Positions 20,816 through 32,862 of a DNA stretch of 64,000 nt are shown here, one piece after another. The notes beneath the pieces were generated by a model that saw only the letters and a list, made by a program, of their open reading frames with translations, was not told the DNA's origin and ran no database searches. A program made the position numbers and the translations under genes. This stretch comes from Euphorbia lathyris (Eukaryota; Streptophyta; Magnoliopsida; Malpighiales; Euphorbiaceae). The stretch's first letter is position 1; the number at the start of each line of letters is the position of its first letter. Location: the NCBI RefSeq assembly GCF_963576675.1, contig NC_088916.1, positions 22,233,501 through 22,297,500 of the forward strand, read 5' to 3'.

Positions 20816-23800
20816 TGGAGCATAGATGTTAATCATGCCCATCTTGGTACATATATAGTTAACCCGATTTCCTGGTAATGTTTTTGTAAACACGTCTGCC
20901 AATTGTTCCCATGTTCTGATGTGTGGAGTTGTGATTGTGCCATCTTCTAGCTTTTCTCGAGTAAAATGGCAGTTAACTTCTATGTGCTTCGTTCTTTCAT
21001 TGAATACAGGATTATTGGCGATATAGATAGCTGCTTCATTATCACACCATAACTTCATGGGTTTCATCTGAGCAAATCCAATCTCACCAAGAAGGTTGCG
21101 TAGCCAGACAAGTTCACACGTAGTTTGTGCCATAGCCTTGTACTCAGATTCTGCACTGGATCTAGATACAACAGTCTGCTTTTTACTTTTCCAAGATACT
21201 AGGTTGCCTTCGACAAATACACAATAACACGTAGTAGAACGCCTATCTGTAAGATCTCCTGCGTAATCCGCATCTGTAAAACCTTCCACAGTGTGATGAC
21301 CATGATTTTGATATAGTATACCACGCCCCGGAGTCCCCTTTAGGCATTTCAGAATATGACTAACAGCATCCCAGTGTGAAGTTCTTGGAGATGACATGAA
21401 CTGGCTTACAACACTTACCGCAAAGGAAATATCAGGACGAGTGATTGTAAGATAGTTCAATTTTCCAACGATTCGTCTATATCTTTCAGGATCCAGAAGT
21501 AAATCTCCATCGTCGGTCTTCAACTTCCCATTTGGTATCATAGGTGCATAACAAGTCTTTGCCTCAATCAAACCAGCGTCACTTAACACATCTAGACAGT
21601 ATTTTCTCTGAGTGAGGTAAATCCCTTTACGGCTGCGGCAAACTTCAATCCCCAAAAAATATTTCAATTGTCCTAGGTCCTTTGTCTGAAAACAAGTACC
21701 GAGGAATTCTTTCAGTTTTATAATGCCAGTTTCATTATTTCCAGTAATTACAATGTCATCAACATATACTACTAGTAAAATGCACCCAGAACTAGATGAT
21801 CAGTAGAACACAGAATGATCATATGCACTTCGACGAAGACCAAATTCAATGACATCAGCACTGAATCGTCCAAACCACGCACGAGGAGATTGCTTCAATC
21901 CATACAAGGACCTGCGTAACCTGCAAACTTTCCCAGACTCCCCCTGAGCAACAAAACTAGGAGGTTGCTCCATGTAAACTTCCTCGCGTAGATCACCATT
22001 CAAAAAGGCATTCTTGACATCAAGTTGATAAAGTGGCCAGTTGTAAGTAGCAGCCAAAGAAACGAACAATCGAACGGATGAGAGTTTGGCAACAGGGGAA
22101 AATGTCTCTAAATAGTCTATGCCATAAGTCTGAGCATAACCTTTTACAACCAAACGAGCTTTCAACCGAGCAACAGAACCATCTGGATTGAACTTGACAT
22201 TGAACACCCATTTGCAACCAATAGAACGCTTGTGAGATGGAAGAGACATTAGATCCCAAGTATGATTTTGTTCAAGGGCATACATTTCCTCTTTCATTGC
22301 TTGGATCCAACCAGGATGATTCAGTGCTTCAGAGAGGGAGGAAGGAACAGCAACTGAATCTAAATAAGCTATAAAAGACTTCGAGGAAGGTGATAATGCA
22401 TCATAACATACAAATGAAGAGATCGGGTAAGTGCATTTGCGGGTACCTTTTCGCAGGGCGATAGGAAGGTCAATGCTAGGATCTGAAGATGGGGAAGGAT
22501 CTGGAGACGAAACTGGAGGGGGAACACTGGAAACTGGAGCACTAGAAGGTGCATCACTTGAAGGACGTACATGTCGAGAATAAACGTGATGGACAACTGG
22601 CCGAGAAGGAACAGAAACCACCTGCTCACTTACAGTATAAACAAGATAATTATCGTCAGACGGACTTGCCGGATCAACAGAAAGAGTTGATTCAAGACCA
22701 TAAAAAGGAGTGTTTTCAAAAAAGGTAACATCAGCGGACACCAAATAACGACCCAAAGAAGGAGAATAGCAACGATACCCTTTTTGAGTCCGAGAATATC
22801 CCACAAAGTTTGGAGACTTATGGTCGCATGTCTTGAACAAAACAAGTACATCCAAAAACACGTGGTGCAAGAGGAAATAAAGAAGACGAGGGAAACAGAA
22901 GGGAGTATGGACTCTGGCCGTTAAGGACTGAAGAGGGCATACGGTTGATGAGAAAACAGGCAGTGGAGACCGCATCTGTCCAAAAGGTTTTAGGAACCTG
23001 CATATGAAACAACAGGGCTCGAGTGACTTCTAATAAGTGACGATTCTTACGTTCGGCAACATCGTTTTGCTGAGGGGTAACAATGCAAGAAGTCTAATGA
23101 ATAATACAATGTTGGGAAAGATACGATTGGAAAGTGCAAGATACATATTCTTTAGCATTGTCACTTCGCAAAATACAAATAGGTTTGTTAAATTGTGTGC
23201 GAATCTCAGCATGAAAGGCACAAAAGATAGTAAATAATTCTGCACGATATTTCATAGGATAAAGCCAAGTAACTCGAGAATAATCATCAACAAAGGTTAC
23301 AAAATAACGAAAACCAAGTTTGGACATAACAGGACACGGACCCCATACATCAGTGTGCACCAAATAAAAGGAAGACTCGACACGTTTATTGATTCGCGGT
23401 GGATACGTAACTCTGTGATGCTTAGCAAATTGACAAGCTTCACATTCCAGAGTAGAATCACGCGGAAGACTAGGACATAACTTTAGTAAAACTGGAAAGG
23501 ACGGATGGCCAAATTGACAGTGAAGTCGCAAAAGAGACGCGCTTGTGCAGATAATGGATTTTGACACTTGTCGATAAGTTGAATCAAGTACGTACAATCC
23601 ATTTACCAGGTTCCCTCTACCAATAATTTTCTTCGTCCCAAGATCCTGAAAAAGACAATGGGTAGGATAAAAAACAACAGAGCAGTTAAGAGTCTTAGTA
23701 AGTTGGCTGACAGATAATAAGTTAAGAGGAAAATTGGGTAAACATAAAACAGAGGATAAAAGAATATTAGATGTTGGGTGAGCTATCCCTTGTCCAATTA

Positions 23801-24095
23801 CAGAAGCAGTTGAGCCATTGGCTAACATAACAGATGGAAAATTGGCCAGATGTTGAAAAGAAGAAAGAATACATGTGTTGCCACTCACATGGTCTGTAGC
23901 ACCAAAGTCAATCACCCAACTACGAGAGGAGGTGGAGAGACATGCCACATGATTACATGTATCAGCCAAAGCGGAGGTTGAAGTTGACGGTTGTTCTGCA
24001 TCATAAGTGGCAGAAAGTTGCTGAAACCGAGCATACTCATCGGCAGAAATGGTGACAGAGGACGGAGTTGGAAGGATGCCACCTTGAGTTGCCAC
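20810..24095 (-). pseudogene. Copia pol: protease, integrase, RT, RNase H with few stops
   Basis: Protease and integrase lie at 23094-24095: protease motif VIDFGATDHVSG (the DSG triplet is DFG), zinc-binding LHCQFGHP...CEACQFAKHH, and integrase HTDVWGP and RSDNAKEYV. A TAG follows CIIH, after which the frame resumes with TPQQNDVAERKNR. RT lies at 21800-22975: CKWVFNVKFNPDG, QLDVKNAFLNG, RSLYGLKQSPRAWF. A TGA after HSVFY precedes the catalytic VVYVDDIVITGN near 21765. RNase H (20810-21667) has GFTDADYAGD, SRSSAESEYKAMA and LWCDNEAAIYIA. All domains are present; only scattered stops and frameshifts inactivate it, in keeping with young LTRs. Confidence 0.92.
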
Positions 24096-24119
24096 ATTTG
24101 GAGATCTTCGGAGAGGGTG

Positions 24120-24947
24120 CTATCCCGAGTGTTGGGGTGGTTTACCATGCAGTTTCCAACAATGCTTCTTGACATGCCCTTCTCCCCCACAATGATAACA
24201 AATACGAGGGGAGCTACGGTGGCCACTAGGAAGAGTATTGTCTCCACCTCGCCGACCTGGATTAGCATTGCTTACCAAGGCTACTGTGTCAGAAGACAAC
24301 GTACCAGAAGCCATTACGCCATCCTTACATACATTAAGTAAACGAGAGTAGACTTCCGCGAAAGATGGGAGTGTCCCACTAGTCAACAGCTGTGTACGGG
24401 CCACATCATACTCAGGACCTAAACCTGCCAAAAAACACTGAACAACAACGCGCTCCTTTTGTGCTTGCATTTGTTTCACATCAGACACAATAGGAAACAT
24501 ATTGTTCTCTTCTTCGTATGCCTGTTTCACTTCAGTGTAATATTGCAGAAGAGATCGATTTTTTTGTTCTGCACGATAAATCTTTAACAGTAACATATGA
24601 AGATGAGACATATCCTTTTTGTTAGCATACAGAAACTCCAGATATTCCCATAACTCCTTGACAGTCTCACAGTGAGTCACAACATCATCAATAGTGGGAT
24701 CGAGACTGTTTTGAATTTGATTAAACAGTTTATAATCCTCCATTAACCATTTCTTCCGAGCATCAGCATTTGTTTTAGGCGGAGGATTACCAGTTAAATG
24801 GTCTTCTAAATCAACACTGTTGACAAATCTACGGATAGTGCGTTGCCACTGAGTATAGTTTTGACTCCCACTTAATTTTCTATCCGTAATTTTGGAGGAC
24901 CCTAACGTAAATTCCGTCACAATTTTCTTTTCAATTCCTTCCGCCAT
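24120..24947 (-). CDS. Copia gag (UBN2-type) with one zinc knuckle
   Basis: 275 codons starting MAEGIEKKIV. A capsid-like region contains YTQWQRTIRRFV, VKELWEYLEFLY, LLKIYRAEQKNRS and YYTEVKQAYEEE, then the zinc knuckle CYHCGGEGHVKKHC (CX2CX4HX4C) near the C-terminus. It ends GKPPQHSG just before the protease segment, so gag and pol were probably one polyprotein now cut by a stop. The gag reading frame itself is intact. Confidence 0.88.
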   Translation of the reverse strand: MAEGIEKKIVTEFTLGSSKITDRKLSGSQNYTQWQRTIRRFVNSVDLEDHLTGNPPPKTNADARKKWLMEDYKLFNQIQNSLDPTIDDVVTHCETVKELWEYLEFLYANKKDMSHLHMLLLKIYRAEQKNRSLLQYYTEVKQAYEEENNMFPIVSDVKQMQAQKERVVVQCFLAGLGPEYDVARTQLLTSGTLPSFAEVYSRLLNVCKDGVMASGTLSSDTVALVSNANPGRRGGDNTLPSGHRSSPRICYHCGGEGHVKKHCWKLHGKPPQHSG

Positions 24948-25173
24948 GAAACTAGATGAAAAATATATATATATATTTTCTTCTTTTTTTTAAAGAAAAT
25001 TCTTTTCTCTCTTTTCTTTTACTATCTTCTGTTTTTGTTTCTCTCTTTTTCTCCTTTGTTTCTTTTTTTTTCTTTTTTTTTTATTTTTTTTAATATAAAA
25101 ATAATACACTTGAAATTAAAAGGAAGTACACTTAAAAAGGAAAACCCTAAAAGGAAGGAACAGAACTGTTAGG
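24948..25173 (-). other. Copia leader, gag-proximal part
   Basis: 226 bp of T-rich (plus strand) untranslated leader between the gag ATG and the gypsy-type LTR. It ends at the TSD copy TTAGG (25169-25173). The leader resumes at 45530. Confidence 0.75.
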
Positions 25174-26728
25174 TGATAGGGGTCAAAAACCCCTATCTTT
25201 GGGTACGATTTTAGGACGGGTTTTAGCGTTATTTAGTTAATAAGCGAGCAATTCTCGCATTTAAATGCTTTTGTGTGAGTTAGTTAGAAATTGGAAACGT
25301 TTTATTTACTTTTCGTTGTTTAGGCTCGTTTTATGATCAATTTAGGCAAATACGGCCAAAATGGCATGCATATTATAATTCCGTTATCTTTTGAAGCTAA
25401 TTGATCCGTCAAAAGTCGCACCAAACGAAGCGTTTGCTCAAATAAGCGATTGGCGGGTCAATTTAGCCCTTGGACTAATGTTGTTTGGAGTTTATGTGCG
25501 TGTGCAGGTTAAAACATGATCAATTTCAGGCAAAAATCGTGTCTCGGGGACCCCCAGCAGTCGCTCGGCGAATTGAGCATCGGCGCGCAGCCCGGGCACT
25601 GCTCGGCGAGCAGCCCAGGCACTGTCCAGGCACCGCCCAGGCACTACCCAGGCACTGCTGTTAGACGAGGTGCCGCGGCCTAATCTCCCGGGCGGACCGG
25701 GGGGTGGACAACCTCATGGCGACGTAAGCGGTGATTGGCGCCGAAAGCAACCAATCGTGGAATCAAGCTGCTTGGCAGGACCGGAGCTCGGAGATATGGA
25801 AGAGTCGCCACCCACGAATGGGAAAATGAACACCGATCCCTTGCGGGAGACCGGTGTGGGTTCGGGAAACTTAGGTACGAGCCGAGAAGGCTAGCTCCTT
25901 TCCGGAGAAAGGCTACTAGGCACCCCGACATCGCCCGGTTATGAACCACCGGCCTCCTACTCAGCATGTTAGGCGATAACGGACTAATCGTATACTTCTT
26001 TAAGTTTAAAAATCATTTGAAACCCTTTTCTTTCTTTTTTCAGAAACCGTTTTGAGCATATATTATTGGAAAGCCATACTAGTAAAGAATCACCCATTTA
26101 TGTTATACATACACAGAGAAGGGGGAGAAAGAAGTGATTTATTTACAACTTCATTTACATGTCACGCTGTGTGTTTATTCTACACTAACTTATTTTCCCC
26201 AAAACGAGTTTATTTACATGGTTCGCACCTTAATCACCGTTGGAACGATTTAGGTGCGTTTTAAAACCCCGTTTGATGAAGTTTTACCCGAATCGCCGTT
26301 GGAACGACTCGAGTGTTTGAAAACGTTAGGATAAGAACCTTTTAATGAGAAAACGTGGTTAAACATACAAGTCAATATCATGTTGTACAAATCCTTTAAG
26401 AAAATGATTCTAAAACTCTATTATTCACAAAGAAAACGATTTTAATTATAATGTTCGCTTAATCCGCCGTTGGAACGGACTAAGGTTTTAAGACGTGGTG
26501 TTTTGAGAAATGATTTGAAATGTTAACAAAAACAACTCTATTTACTTACATTAGGAAACTCTAAAAATTCATTAGTTTAAATAATTATATTGAAAGCTCT
26601 CTTTTTGTGATTTATTTTCCTCTCTTATTTAATGGACTCTCTACCTATTATACTTGTAATAATAAACCCATTTAAACCAAGACTCATATTCAAATAAAGC
26701 CCATTTGAAACATGGACCCATGAATGGT

Positions 26729-27947
26729 GGGTAAATTTCATCAATGGTATACAACCTTTGTCTAATTTCACACTTTGGTGTACAACCTTCATTTTGTCAC
26801 ACTAAAGTGTACCACCTTATAGGTGACCTCCTACTATGGTGTACAACAAGTAAAAATGACCGGTCAACATAAAGTCAACGTGACACGTCAGCCGTTTGAC
26901 CGGTCAAAAAGTCAAAAATTGACCACCTAATATAAAATTACTTTTCTACCCTCTTCTTCCTCCTTCCACCATTTCCTTCTCTCTCTCTCTCCTCTCTCTA
27001 CCTTATTTCTTTTCATGCTTCCTCCTTATTTCTCTTCATGCTTTCTCCTTAAAAATAATTTAAACAAACTCCTTAACAGTAATTTAAACAAAATCTAATA
27101 TTATTATTTTGATATTTAAATTTATGAACTTGTAAATAGACAGAAAATCGGACCATATGAGTTGGCTTCTTAATGTTCCCAACACAGATTTTAGAGCATC
27201 ATTCACGTTGTATCTCCATGGAAAACCAATTTCTGAAACACATTTTGAAATGTAAATTAAATTTAATATAAAATATAACTAAACAAACACTTATTGTCAC
27301 GCAGAAGACCAAATCCCCACTTCAAAAATTTCAAAGCAAAAGTTGAGGAAATCTCCAGTGTGATCTTTTGTAAACTAAATGTAATACCAAAACAAAAAAA
27401 AATGATTAAAAAAATCAAGAGATAAAATTAATTAAGGAGATTTGACTAATAATTACTAAGAAAGTTTCCAGAAACAGCAGCAATTCAATTTTTAGGGAAA
27501 GAGGAAGTTAGATTTTTTACAGGCTCTAAAGCAAAGCAGGCCATTAAGAAGAAGGTCAATTTTACATGCTCTGAACCAAAATAATAATATTAGATTTTGT
27601 TTAGATTACTTTTAAGGAGGAAGCTTGAAGAAATAAGGTAGACAGAGAGAGGAGTTAGAGGAAGCTTGAAGAGAAATAAGGTAGAGAGAAAGAGGAGTTA
27701 GAGAGGGAAGGAAATGAAAAAGGAAGAAGAAGAGGGTATAAAGGTAATTTTATATTAGAGATGGTCTACTTTTGACTTTTTGACCGGTCAAATTGCTGAC
27801 TTGGCGCATTGACCGGTCATTTTTACCTGCTGTACATTATTGTAGGAGGTCACCTATAAGGTGGTACATTTTAGTGTGACAAAATTAAGGTTGTACACCA
27901 AAGTGTGAAATTGGGTAAAGGTTGTACACCATTGATGAAATTTACCC
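26729..27947. mobile_element. MULE with ~380-bp inverted arms, in the Tat 3' LTR
   Basis: 1219 bp starting GGGTAAATTTCATCAATGG and ending with its complement. It is flanked by CATGAATGGT at 26719-26728 and 27948-27957. The other LTR of the host element has the empty site with a single copy of this word (42232-42245), which proves the insertion. Arms 26729-27112 and about 27568-27947 are inverted copies. There is no transposase. A 9-10 bp duplication and long arms indicate a Mutator-like element. Both arms carry several TTGAC words, including the palindrome TTGACCGGTCAA. Confidence 0.93.
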
Positions 27948-29261
27948 CATGAATGGTCCAAAGGAATAAAGAAAGTAATTCTAGCATATATATATACATT
28001 TAAATAAAAAAAAATAGAATAAGAAAATAAAAGTTTATACAAAAGAAACTATATGTATATAAAAATAGTAGGTACAATATATCTATACTTTAAAAATGTG
28101 AAAATAGTAAGTAAATCCTATAACTAAGAAAATAATATTCATCCAAAAATAATTTCCTTCAATAACCACTAAAATAATCCAAATATCCCAAAACTACATA
28201 TATACATATCTATTATAGTTTTAAATATCAAAAATAACATATACTAATATATATTAATTATTTTCCAAAATACCCAAGTAAATAATCTTCAAAATAGAAT
28301 CTAATAGAGCCCAAATGAATAAAAAGAAAGACATATATATACATATACTTATATTGTAAAATAGAATAATAATAAAAAAGCATACAAATATTCTAAAATA
28401 ATTACATATACTAAAGGTCTAAAATAATTTGAAAAGCATATATTACATAACTATACATATATATATTAAGGATTAAAAACTTAAAAGTTAAGAAAAGGGA
28501 CTGAAATGGCATCTTTTACGTTTTGGCAGATTTAACGACGGCAAATCCGTCGGTAAACAGCATTTAGTGACAGAAATGATAAATTACAGCAGCACTCCAA
28601 TATTCTCCAGATTTATTCGAAAGCTTTAAATTAAATCTAATTCAATCGTTTTGGATTTCCGAACTACAAAAAATGGATCATAGTAAAAAACGGAAGTTCC
28701 TAAAAGACGTTTTTTTTTATTTCAAATCATTATTTGGAAATTTCTTTAAATTAAAAACTTGTAATTACAACGTTTTCGATACCCGAACTACCTTTTTATC
28801 GGATCACGGTTCGTATTGGGATATCAAAACGAGGTTTTTTATTTTAAAACAAAACCGAATTTTATTCAACACGAAATGGAAATTAAATAAATACGCTAAT
28901 TAAATAAAATATGACAACATAAATAAATAACTAAATAAATAAAAACTATAACATAAAAATAAATAAAAACTATAACATAAAAATAAATAGGAGAAGAAGA
29001 TAAATAAAATAAAATAAAAGAGAGTCTAGTCTTCGTATAATACCTTAAATTCGGTATCTGATAGTCGAAGCCGATTGATTCCACGAACCACGATCTTCCG
29101 TTTTTAATGAAAATTTAGTAAAAATTGAACTTTAGGAAATTTGGAATTTTTGAGAAAAAAAAATATTTTTCTCAAAAAAATTCACTCTCTCTCTCTAAAA
29201 ATGTTTAGAGTGAGAAAGCTCTCTCCAAAAATCCCCCCATTTGCATTGGGATCCATGCCCT

Positions 29262-29267
29262 TATATA
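29262..29267 (-). promoter_or_regulatory. TATA box of the Tat 3' LTR
   Basis: TATATA in a CCTATATAAGG context (minus strand), about 20 bp downstream (in transcription direction) of the palindromic array. The same arrangement is present in the 5' LTR. Confidence 0.6.
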
Positions 29268-29286
29268 GGGAAACGGATCCCGGAAC

Positions 29287-29475
29287 TTTGGGCGACGCCC
29301 AAGTAAAATTGGGCGTCGCCCAACAATGTTGGGCGGCCGCCCAACAATTGTTGGGCGATCGCCCAACGGTGTTGGGCGAGCGCCCAACGCAAGGTTGGGC
29401 GCCCGCGCCCAACCAACGTTGGGCGCTCGCCCAACGCTCGTTGGGCGTTTGCCTGTAGTGGTTGGGCGCCCGCCC
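29287..29475. repeat. Palindromic GC-rich array in the Tat 3' LTR
   Basis: Seven successive palindromes of the form TTGGGC-NNNN-GCCCAA (for example TTGGGCGGCCGCCCAA, TTGGGCGATCGCCCAA), then two imperfect ones. Spacers such as CAACAATTGTTG are themselves palindromic, so adjacent units merge into longer hairpins. ORFs read through it on both strands but encode only repeat peptides. Confidence 0.92.
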
Positions 29476-29966
29476 GACGACCCCCGAGGCGTGCCTCGCG
29501 CTGTCGGGCGCGCGCGCCCCGCGGCCGCCGAGCGCGCGTTCCGCACCGTCGGACGCTCACACGTTGCGGCCGCCGAATGCGCGCTCCGCGCTACCGGGCG
29601 CGCACGCTCAGTGGCCAACGAGAGCGTGCCCCGCGCTATCAGACTCGGGCGTTGCTCGGACGTCGAGAACGTGCCACTCGTGGTTGGACGCGTGCGTCCG
29701 ACGGACGCCGAGCGCACGTCCCGTGCCGTCGAGCGGGCGTTCGACCATTGTCGACCGCGCACCGGATGCCGCTAAGCACCCGCGCCATGTCGCTAAGCAT
29801 ACGCGAGCCACCTTACCAGCAACAGCGACCCGCCGTAATTTTCTTTCCTTATTATACGCTTATTATTCTTTATATTTTTTTTTGTTTTTCAAAACTTCCG
29901 GAATCAATCGCTTCAACCGTCTTGTTTTCAGGTTTTCGTCACAGGTCCTCCGACTCAGTGTCTACA

Positions 29967-29983
29967 GTTGCCCCTACTTTTCT
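29967..29983 (-). other. Polypurine tract of the Tat element
   Basis: The minus strand reads TAGAAAAGTAGGGGCAAC immediately before the 3' LTR start TGTAGACACT. Confidence 0.75.
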
Positions 29984-30211
29984 ATTTTGACAGTGATGTT
30001 TGTGTTTCGAAAACGTTTTTTTTGCTAACATAACACATGCAATGTAAAACATATAAAAGTAAAAGACACGTAAAGAGTAGGAGGGAGCATACCTGACCTT
30101 CGCGCTGCGCGTTCCGGTGTCGTCCTCTGATTCCTTCCATCGTCACCTTTGGAATGGCCGTCGATGAATGTTCTTTTCTCGGAATCTAGCGTACGTTGGT
30201 TATGGGTAAGA

Positions 30212-30874
30212 ATGGCTCAAAAGCAATTTCGGTGTACGACCGTTAATGGGATGGCTCAAAAGCAACTCAGGTCTGCGACCGCGAGTAAGATGGCTCAAAA
30301 GCGACCCTGGTCCACGACCGCGGGTAAAATGGCTCAAAAGCAACTCAGGTCTGCGACCTTGAGTAAGATGGCTCAAAAGCAACTCTGGTCTACGACCGAG
30401 AGTAAGATGGCTCAAAAGCGACCCTGGTCCACGACCGTAGGTAAAATGGCTCAAAAGCAACTCAGGTCTGCGACCTTGAGTAAGATGGCTCAAAAGCAAC
30501 TCTGGTCTACGACCGAGAGTAAGATGGCTCAAAAGCAACTCTGGTCTACGACCGAGAGTAAGATGGCTCAAAAGCGACCCTGGTCCACGACCGCGGGTAA
30601 AATGGCTCAAAAGCAACTCCGGTCTGCGACCGTGAGTCAGATGGATCAAAAGCAACTCTGGTCTACGACCGAGAGTAAGATGGCTCAAAAGCAACTCTAG
30701 TCTACGACCGAGAGTAAGATGGCTCAAAAGCGACCCTGGTCCACGACCGCGGGTAAAATGGCTCAAAAGCAACTCAGGTCTGCGACCTTGAGTCAGATGG
30801 CTCAAAAGCAACTCCGGTCTGCGACCGTGAGTCAGATGGCTCAAAAGCAACTCCGGTCTGCGACCGTGAGTCAG
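30212..30874. repeat. 39-bp tandem array, 17 units, in the Tat 3' region
   Basis: Seventeen 39-bp units starting ATGGCTCAAAAGC plus a partial eighteenth to about 30900. Because 39 is a multiple of three, both strands stay open for long stretches (13-residue repeats such as MAQKQLWSTTESK). Three variants can be told apart by the middle: QLRS-AT (A), QLWS-TTES (B) and RPWS-TT (C). After a first divergent unit their order is A C A B C A B B C A B B C A A A, a higher-order CAB(B) pattern. The array sits between the polypurine tract and the antisense ORF. Confidence 0.95.
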
Positions 30875-30912
30875 ATGGCTTAAAAGCAACTCCCGTCCCT
30901 TTCCATTTCGAT

Positions 30913-32862
30913 ATGATGCGACCACGGGTCGACCTTGCTAGGCTCGTTGCCTTGATTGGACCGGGAGTTCGTCTTTGCGCCAAATCTACTCCAGCGAAGT
31001 TTATTTCCACCGCGAGCCTCTTGAGTCGGCGAGATTTCTGCGAGACAGACGATACCGACTTAGCGGTTCGCAGCTTCGTAGTGTATACTCTGAGTGAGAC
31101 AATTTTCCGCACGAAGGGTGGAAAGGTACATGCGGGTCTCATTCAGGCACTCAGCGATTTGGATGCAGCGGCTTCCTACGATTGGGCGGGGGCAGGCTTA
31201 GCCTTTCTCTACAAGTTTTTGGATCTGACTTGCCGGAAGCGCAAGGATTTTGGTGGTTACACCTTTGCTCTGCTGTTACGTGACGCCTTCTTGACTTGCC
31301 CGTCTTATCTTCTTCACGTTTTTCACACTCCTAGTCCTTGTTTTTACCGCAGGTGTGGGCGTATGAGAGGCACATCCTTCCCAGCCGATCTCGATCTCGA
31401 CCGAGAGTACCGAGGCCGCCTTTCATGACTCAATGGAGGGATTTTGACTTGAGCGCCGAAAGGAGTCGGACGGTGCCACGACTCCTAGATTGGATCGACT
31501 CGCTGACCCTTACACAGGTAGATTTTGCCTAATCATGCTCGGTTTTTGTTTGAGTCTTTCTGACTTTCTCTTTGTGCATTTTTTAGATTAAGTTCAGGTG
31601 GGATGACCTCGACTTCGGCCCCGATTATACATATGTATCGATGATCCAGGAGCAGCAGTGTGTGCTCACCGGCCCTTGCGTGCGGGCATGGTATTTAGGG
31701 GATCGAGGCATCACTGGAGTTAGGGACACTCACTGGACACCGGGTGAGATCCCCATCCCTATGTTCGCGGTGCGGACCATGCCCTTATCGACCATTCGTC
31801 GGGACTTGACCCGTCGGTTTGTTGGTAGAGCGGTGTGGATTCACGCCGGGGGCCGTGAGCCTTTCTTATCTACTCTGCTGAGCGCGAGGGATGCCCCGGC
31901 GGCAGCGATGGAGGTGGATCCGGTGGCAGATGTATTTTCGAGGGAGGCTGTCGCGGCAGTCTTCGGTCAGGAGGAGGTCCCGGTAAGTGGTTCCACCCCC
32001 TTCTTATTTTACCTTTCATTCATGAGATGTTTATGGGTTTTTATTGTGTGTTTTTTTTTGCAGGAGGGGTCCTGGAGGAGTGCCAATTTATCTGATTTCT
32101 TTGACGGTACTCGAGCTCAGACGCCTGTGTGCGAGCAGCCCTACTACGTCGGCGAGTCCTCCAGCGCTGCCCGACCGGAGAGGTCTTCCCTAGGCGTGCC
32201 CCTACCAGACTACGGGAGAGATTATGCCACGATTTGCTATGACGAGTCCGGGGCAGCTTATGCGGGATTCGAGGCGGCTCCTCCTATCTTCTCCTCGAGG
32301 GTCCCATTTGATCCCTCAGATGCTTCTCTGACCACGAGGGAGACTTGTACGGATTACGTGGGGCTGTCTGGTTACCTACGAGATCGCCTTAGCTTGCGCT
32401 GCACCGATCACCTGGTATGTATCATTACTTTACTTTAGTGTAGTGGAATGTATGCATGTATGTATGATTTATGTTTTTGCCTATGCTGCTTTTTATCTGT
32501 TCTTTTTTCTTCTTTTTCTGTAGAGTGATCTGCATGCCCACGAGCGGAGGCAGAGCGAGTTGGTGCGGGAGGCCGACGCTCGGGTTGGTCAGGTGTATCA
32601 GGAGAGAAATGACCACTGGTCATGGATGGTGCGACGGGAGACTGAGGGTCGCCTTGCCGTCGAGGAGAGGGCGCGTGATGAGTCGATCAGGCGCCTTGCT
32701 GCAGAGGAGAGAGCACGAGCTGCTGATGAGAGAGCACGCGCCTCTGATGAGAGAGCGCGAGTTTCTGATGAGAGAGTGCGTGCTGCCGAGGAGGCACTAT
32801 CTGCGGAGCGGGCATCACACCTGAGAGATTTTGAGGACTATTGGGACTTCCCTCCGTATTAG
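30913..32862 (+). CDS. Antisense plant mobile domain-like ORF of the Tat element, intron-containing
   Basis: Plus-strand, opposite to gag-pol. Exon 1 (30913-about 31270) includes LAVRSFVVYTLSETIF, SYDWAGAGLAFLYKFLDL and CRKRKDFGGYTFALL. Exon 2 (31353-31516) has VWAYERHILP and LLDWIDSLTLTQ. Exon 3 (31587-31981) has IKFRWDDLDF, CVRAWYLGDRGI and RRDLTRRFVGR. Exon 4 is 32064-32415. Exon 5 (32524-32862) is an ERARA-rich coiled coil ending DFEDYWDFPPY. Introns 2-4 have GT...AG ends, T-rich acceptors and are all phase 0; the donor of intron 1 is not clear. The text matches the plant mobile domain / aminotransferase-like family carried by some Tat elements as an antisense ORF. Function is unknown. 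It converges on the integrase gene with about 500 bp between stops. Confidence 0.75.

Larger units (their letters stand above)
25659..29966 (-). repeat. 3' LTR of the Tat element (with MULE insertion)
   Basis: 4308 bp including a 1219-bp MULE. Compared with the 5' LTR it keeps about 235 bp (around 25690-25922) that the other copy lacks, with short shared C-runs at the junction, so the 5' LTR probably suffered a deletion. It also has one extra short AT-rich repeat near 28950 and three fewer palindromes in the GC-rich array. It ends at GTGTCTACA, after which the polypurine tract begins. Confidence 0.9.

Noticed and set aside
26052..26264. 70-codon ORF, identical at 41568-41780
   Set aside because: The duplicate is due to the paired Tat LTRs, not to a conserved gene.
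29205..29775. Overlapping ORFs of 100-190 codons on both strands
   Set aside because: GC-rich palindromic LTR sequence low in stop codons; the same ORFs recur in the other LTR with changed length (43366-44596). Not genes.
30212..30900. CRISPR-like regular repeats
   Set aside because: Units are contiguous, without unique spacers, and lie inside a plant retrotransposon.
30149..30925. Long ORFs on both strands (183 and 241 codons) with 13-residue repeats
   Set aside because: They are a by-product of a 39-bp tandem array whose unit is divisible by three; there is no domain or non-repeat sequence.
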